A stretch of 9,271 nucleotides of DNA from Pseudomonadota bacterium (GTDB lineage Bacteria; Pseudomonadota; Alphaproteobacteria; Acetobacterales; Acetobacteraceae): contig JAJZVE010000141.1 in assembly GCA_021845835.1 (NCBI GenBank), forward strand, positions 1 to 9,271, read 5' to 3'. A program made the position numbers and the translations under genes. The notes under the pieces are model-generated. The model was not told the DNA's origin. It saw only the letters and a program-made list of their open reading frames with translations, and ran no database searches. Shown in pieces: positions 6,540-9,271 of the stretch; the first letter of the stretch is position 1, and each line of letters starts with the position of its first letter.

Positions 6540-7142
6540 TCATGCCGGTAAGACGGCGCGCTCCGATGGCAGGCCGGCACCGTGGTTCGCGAGCGCACGC
6601 AGCGCCGCCAGGCGGCGTGTATGGGAGGGCTTCCACGTCTGGCCTGCCCACTCGACCAGGGTGAGGATCGCCCGAGGGCCACCCTGGACGCCGACCGGCT
6701 CAGTCGCCACGTGATCGGCCTCAAACTCCAAGCGGATCGAACGCAGGACCATGGACCCCCACAGCGCGAACAGGGCCGCAATCGGCCCCAGGAGCGCGCA
6801 GCGGGTGCCCTGGACGCCCATCCATATGATCCACACCAGCGGGAAGCAGAGCGTCCAGAAGGCCAGCAGGCGGGCGGCATGACCGCGGGCGACGTGACCC
6901 CATTCATGGGCGAGAACGAAGCGGCGCGCATCGGCGGGCGCGTCCGCGAGCGCCGGGTCCGCCACGACCCAGAACCACCATACGCAGGCGCCCCCAGTGA
7001 CCTTGCGGAACCGCGCGAAGGAGCGCGGCAGGACGATCAGTCGGCGCCACACGAAGCGGCCCCAGGGCGTCGGCAGTCGCGCCCTGATCGCCGCGAACTC
7101 GCCGCGCAGCTCGGCGTCTGTCGCATCGTTCAGCCGTGCCAT
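6540..7142 (-). CDS. M48-type membrane zinc metalloprotease
   Basis: This 200-residue protein has the zinc-protease motif His79-Glu80-Trp-Gly-His83 in a helix (RRFVLAHEWGHVARGH) and a downstream Glu139-Phe-Glu-Ala-Asp143, the ExxxD that supplies the third zinc ligand in the M48 (HtpX/Ste24/BepA) group. Two membrane helices separate them (about 92-110 and 117-133), so the catalytic site probably lies at the inner-membrane surface. There is no signal peptide. ATG 7142 lies inside the end of trbI (13-base overlap), which indicates coupled translation within the conjugation operon. The protein is shorter than HtpX (about 290 residues) and lacks its N-terminal membrane pair. A role in processing or quality control of the transfer apparatus, or in opening the envelope, is inferred from position only. 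Confidence 0.82.
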   Translation of the reverse strand: MARLNDATDAELRGEFAAIRARLPTPWGRFVWRRLIVLPRSFARFRKVTGGACVWWFWVVADPALADAPADARRFVLAHEWGHVARGHAARLLAFWTLCFPLVWIIWMGVQGTRCALLGPIAALFALWGSMVLRSIRLEFEADHVATEPVGVQGGPRAILTLVEWAGQTWKPSHTRRLAALRALANHGAGLPSERAVLPA

Positions 7143-8509
7143 GGCCGGATCACCATGTCCCGCGTCACCATGACATTGAAGCGGTAGCCTGGCCGGATCG
7201 TCAATGTCGGGGCGATGCCCAGATCACGCTGGGTAATTGCGATCCCCGCCTCGCCCAACTGCTGCCCGAGTGCGCCGGCGACGATCTGCTGGCTTGAATA
7301 GACGTTGTTGTTGGCGGCGGACGGCTGGCTTAGCTGAATCCCGGCGGAGAACAGGGACATCAGGATCGCATCCCCGAAGATGCGAAAGTAGTGGTTGTTG
7401 ACCTGATCGTGGAAGCCGGCATAGCCGCCTTGATCCGTGCCCGGCATCGACCCGATATCGAGCGAGGAGCCGTCCGGATAGATGATGCGGGTCCATGCCA
7501 CGAGCACGCGGGTTTGCCCCGTCGTGACCCCGTTGTCGTAGGTTCCCACCAACCGCGCGCCTTGCGGGATCAGCAGGATATGGCCGGTAGCGGTGTCGTA
7601 CACGTTCTCGGAGACCTGCGCGATGATCTGGCCGGGCAGATCGCTGTTGACCCCGCCGATCATGACCGCCGGAATCACCGCGCCGGCGCGCAGCGTGTCC
7701 GGCGAAATCTGGTTCTGCCGCGCGGTGGCCTGGTAGTCCGGGTTGCCCCGCAGGTTGCCGAGATACGCCGCCTTCCCCGCTTGCCCGTTCGGATCGTTCC
7801 CGGTACCTCCGCCGGTGAATCCGCCGGCCCCCGCAAAGCCGAAGCCGGGTAGATATCCGCCGGTGATCGAGGGCACGATCGGCTGCCCGCCCGTCGCGGT
7901 GCCGCCGCTCGTAAGCGGTGGCCCAGACGGCGGCGACTGTGGCGCACCCGGCTGCGCCCCGCCGCCCGAAGGGGTCCGGCCGGCGCGGGGGGCGCTGCCT
8001 TCCCCCTGTTGCAGCGAGACCGGCACGCTCGCGTCGAGTGCCGCCAGCGCCATCTGTTCGCGGCGAGCCTGTTCCTGAATCAGCCTGTGGAGATATCCGA
8101 TCCAGGCTTGCTGGACGATCGCCGCGCGCGGATCGCCGGGCGGGATACTGGCCGCCGGCGAGGCCGCCAGAGCTACGGGCGAGGTCGGGCGCCCCGGCGT
8201 CGGCGGAGGCCCGGCGGGAGATGCAGTTTGTGCTTCCCGGTTGAGCGCCGCCTGAATCGAACCTGACTGCGGTGCACCCGCGAGGATGCCGGCGGCGTTC
8301 GAGGCCGCCGAGGTCAGGTTGTCCGAGCCCTCCCCCTTCCCGGCCTGATGATGGCTGCGCTGATAGGCCGTGTAGACGACGCCAATGACGAACATCATGG
8401 CGATGCCGAAGCCTGCCAGGAGCGGGAAGCGCGTCAGCCGGCGCACCCCTTTTCCGCGCACCCGCCGGCGGGGCAGGAAGTCGGGATCTGCGGGCAGTTG
8501 ACCGCTCAC
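7130..8509 (-). CDS. trbI: Conjugal transfer protein TrbI (VirB10 family)
   Basis: The protein has 459 residues from GTG 8509. A short basic cytoplasmic part is followed by one membrane helix (about 29-48), a helical periplasmic segment (130-160), a Pro/Gly/Ser-rich linker (about 165-245) and the VirB10/TrbI beta-barrel domain (about 270-459). Recognisable barrel elements are AGAVIPAVMIGGVNSDLPG, HILLIPQGARLVGTYDNGV and VLVAWTRIIYPDGSSLDIG. The stretch HDQVNNHYFRIFGDAILMSL is the antenna region that forms the outer-membrane pore in VirB10. The protein spans both membranes and links the ATPase-powered inner complex to the outer-membrane core with TrbG and TrbH. The GTG overlaps the trbH stop as GTGA. 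The usual C-terminal strand ends in TIRPGYRFNVMVTRDMVIRP. Confidence 0.95.
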   Translation of the reverse strand: MSGQLPADPDFLPRRRVRGKGVRRLTRFPLLAGFGIAMMFVIGVVYTAYQRSHHQAGKGEGSDNLTSAASNAAGILAGAPQSGSIQAALNREAQTASPAGPPPTPGRPTSPVALAASPAASIPPGDPRAAIVQQAWIGYLHRLIQEQARREQMALAALDASVPVSLQQGEGSAPRAGRTPSGGGAQPGAPQSPPSGPPLTSGGTATGGQPIVPSITGGYLPGFGFAGAGGFTGGGTGNDPNGQAGKAAYLGNLRGNPDYQATARQNQISPDTLRAGAVIPAVMIGGVNSDLPGQIIAQVSENVYDTATGHILLIPQGARLVGTYDNGVTTGQTRVLVAWTRIIYPDGSSLDIGSMPGTDQGGYAGFHDQVNNHYFRIFGDAILMSLFSAGIQLSQPSAANNNVYSSQQIVAGALGQQLGEAGIAITQRDLGIAPTLTIRPGYRFNVMVTRDMVIRPWHG

Positions 8510-8952
8510 GACCCGTTCTCCATCGCCGTAAGCGGCGAGGCCGCCGCCAGGCTCCCCTTCCCGTCCGGCCGGTAGAGCCGCGCGGCAGCGATTCGGTTAT
8601 CGACGATGATCCGCAGCAGGACATCCTGCCCGACGGGAGTCACGAGGTAGCGTAGCGGGTGGGCACCCGTTGCCGACGTCCCCGGCTGGGCGACGCCGAA
8701 CCCTTTGGCCCGCAGCGCGGCCGTCACGGCCGGCGTGAGATCGTTGGCGGCCTGACTGGGCGGTGGGGGTTCAAGCAGGATGGTGGACTGCGCCGCGGGC
8801 AACTGACCGGCGGCATAGGCGGCGATCTCATGGGCGATCGGCGCGGTCGACGATGCGGCCAGCGGGCTGCCCACGTAGGAAAGGTTCGGGCCCTGCGTCG
8901 CGCAGCCGGCCAGGCCCAGGACACCGACCAGCAGGGCCATCGCGCGGCGCAT
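8506..8952 (-). CDS. trbH: Conjugal transfer lipoprotein TrbH
   Basis: From ATG 8952 the protein has 148 residues. The N-terminus MRRAMALLVGVLGLAGC is a lipoprotein signal with the lipobox Leu-Ala-Gly-Cys17, so the mature protein is likely anchored to the outer membrane. The rest is a small periplasmic domain with alternating hydrophobic strands (PLRYLVTPVGQDVLLRIIVDN). Gene order trbG-trbH-trbI, length and lipobox fit TrbH of IncP and Ti-type Trb systems, a VirB7-like partner of the core complex. The sequence family itself is poorly conserved, so the name leans on position. The stop overlaps the trbI GTG, and the start overlaps the trbG stop as TGATG. Confidence 0.82.
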   Translation of the reverse strand: MRRAMALLVGVLGLAGCATQGPNLSYVGSPLAASSTAPIAHEIAAYAAGQLPAAQSTILLEPPPPSQAANDLTPAVTAALRAKGFGVAQPGTSATGAHPLRYLVTPVGQDVLLRIIVDNRIAAARLYRPDGKGSLAAASPLTAMENGS

Positions 8953-9271
8953 CACCTGCCTCCTACGGCGGTAATGTAGACGGCCTGCTGACTCCCTCCG
9001 ACGCCGGAGATCAGCTCCGCGCGCGTCAGCCGCTTGTCCACCACAAAGACGGCGCCTTTGACGCGATAGTTCACGAGCTGCTTGTTGTCGTCCGCATCGA
9101 GCGCGACCAGCGCCGGCGCATCGGTGACCAGCATGGCGTGGGGAAAGTCGATATACGTCTTGACCCCGTCGCTATAGACCCGCAGCGGGCGCCAGGGCGG
9201 ATTGTCGCCCGTGATCCGATAGTTGAAGTTCAGGTCGGCGACGTTCTGCCCGCTCGCCAGGGTGGTCCCGT
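8952..9271 (-). CDS. trbG: Conjugal transfer protein TrbG (VirB9 family), C-terminal part
   Basis: The gene runs off the right edge; about 105 C-terminal residues are present. The segment LNFNYRITGDNPPWRPLRVY followed by SDGVKTYIDFP is the conserved VirB9/TrbG C-terminal beta-sandwich signature. It continues with APALVALDADDNKQLVNYRV, KGAVFVVDKRL and a final strand, ending in TGA at 8952-8954. This domain sits under the outer membrane and binds the TrbH lipoprotein and the TrbI barrel to build the core channel. The stop overlaps the trbH ATG. The N-terminal half, including any signal peptide, is outside the window. Confidence 0.92.
   Translation of the reverse strand, partial: GTTLASGQNVADLNFNYRITGDNPPWRPLRVYSDGVKTYIDFPHAMLVTDAPALVALDADDNKQLVNYRVKGAVFVVDKRLTRAELISGVGGSQQAVYITAVGGR
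8959..8964 (-). promoter_or_regulatory. Ribosome binding site deciding the trbH start
   Basis: AGGAGG on the minus strand lies six bases before ATG 8952 but only three before the in-frame GTG 8955, which favours the ATG. Confidence 0.65.

Noticed and set aside
900..6540. Transposon ends around the metal cluster
   Set aside because: I looked by eye for terminal inverted repeats and target duplications near 900-1000 and 6357-6540 and found only short chance dyads; no transposase or recombinase gene is in the window.
7224..8624. Minus-strand open frame of 466 codons overlapping trbI
   Set aside because: It is an Arg-rich alternative frame of trbI, while the trbI frame gives a clear VirB10 barrel.
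1..9271. tRNA, rRNA, CRISPR arrays, origin iterons
   Set aside because: No cloverleaf, rRNA-like stretch, regularly spaced repeat or iteron series was seen.

Overview
This is a GC-rich window of the kind seen in Alphaproteobacteria. It joins part of a conjugative element (plasmid or ICE) to a metal-handling gene cluster. The alphaproteobacterial assignment is an inference. It rests on a DUF736-type protein end at the left edge, a Trb/VirB-type conjugation operon with a trbG-trbH-trbI order at the right edge, and the base composition. No replication, integration or tRNA locus is visible, so plasmid and ICE cannot be told apart.

Left part (1-960). The C-terminus of a DUF736-family gene is followed by a strong GC hairpin terminator. 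Next comes a 365-base stretch without a convincing gene but with small hairpins. A 56-codon plus-strand gene of unknown function follows, ending in a second strong terminator. A minus-strand XRE-type helix-turn-helix gene lies beyond it and appears to have lost its first helix. It abuts the distal end of the metal cluster and may mark a recombination boundary.

Centre (985-6356). Five minus-strand genes read leftward in a likely operon: a MerR-family regulator, a cytosolic HMA metallochaperone, a P1B-type metal ATPase, an MFS transporter and a CcdA/DsbD-like membrane protein. A textbook mer-type promoter/operator (a perfect 18-bp palindrome between a -35 and a -10 spaced 19-20 bp) sits directly before the regulator and points into the operon. 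The regulator has the three metal-binding cysteines at the exact MerR spacing. The ATPase has Tyr-Pro-Cys where Cu/Cd/Pb/Zn pumps have Cys-Pro-Cys, and it also departs from the Cu(I) residues in the last two membrane helices. The CcdA-like protein has lost the canonical first-half cysteine and carries an in-membrane Cys-Pro-Ala-Cys. There is no merA, merT or merB. The likely logic is that a soft metal frees the regulator to activate the operon, the chaperone delivers metal to the ATPase, and the MFS and CcdA-like proteins add transport or thiol chemistry. The substrate is not determined by the sequence.

Right part (6540-9271). The 3' end of a trb operon runs on the minus strand: trbG (partial), trbH (lipoprotein), trbI (VirB10-like), then a gene for an M48-type membrane metalloprotease that overlaps trbI by 13 bases. 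The genes overlap by a few bases at every junction, indicating translational coupling. The protease directly after trbI is an unusual neighbour and may work on the conjugation apparatus or the envelope.
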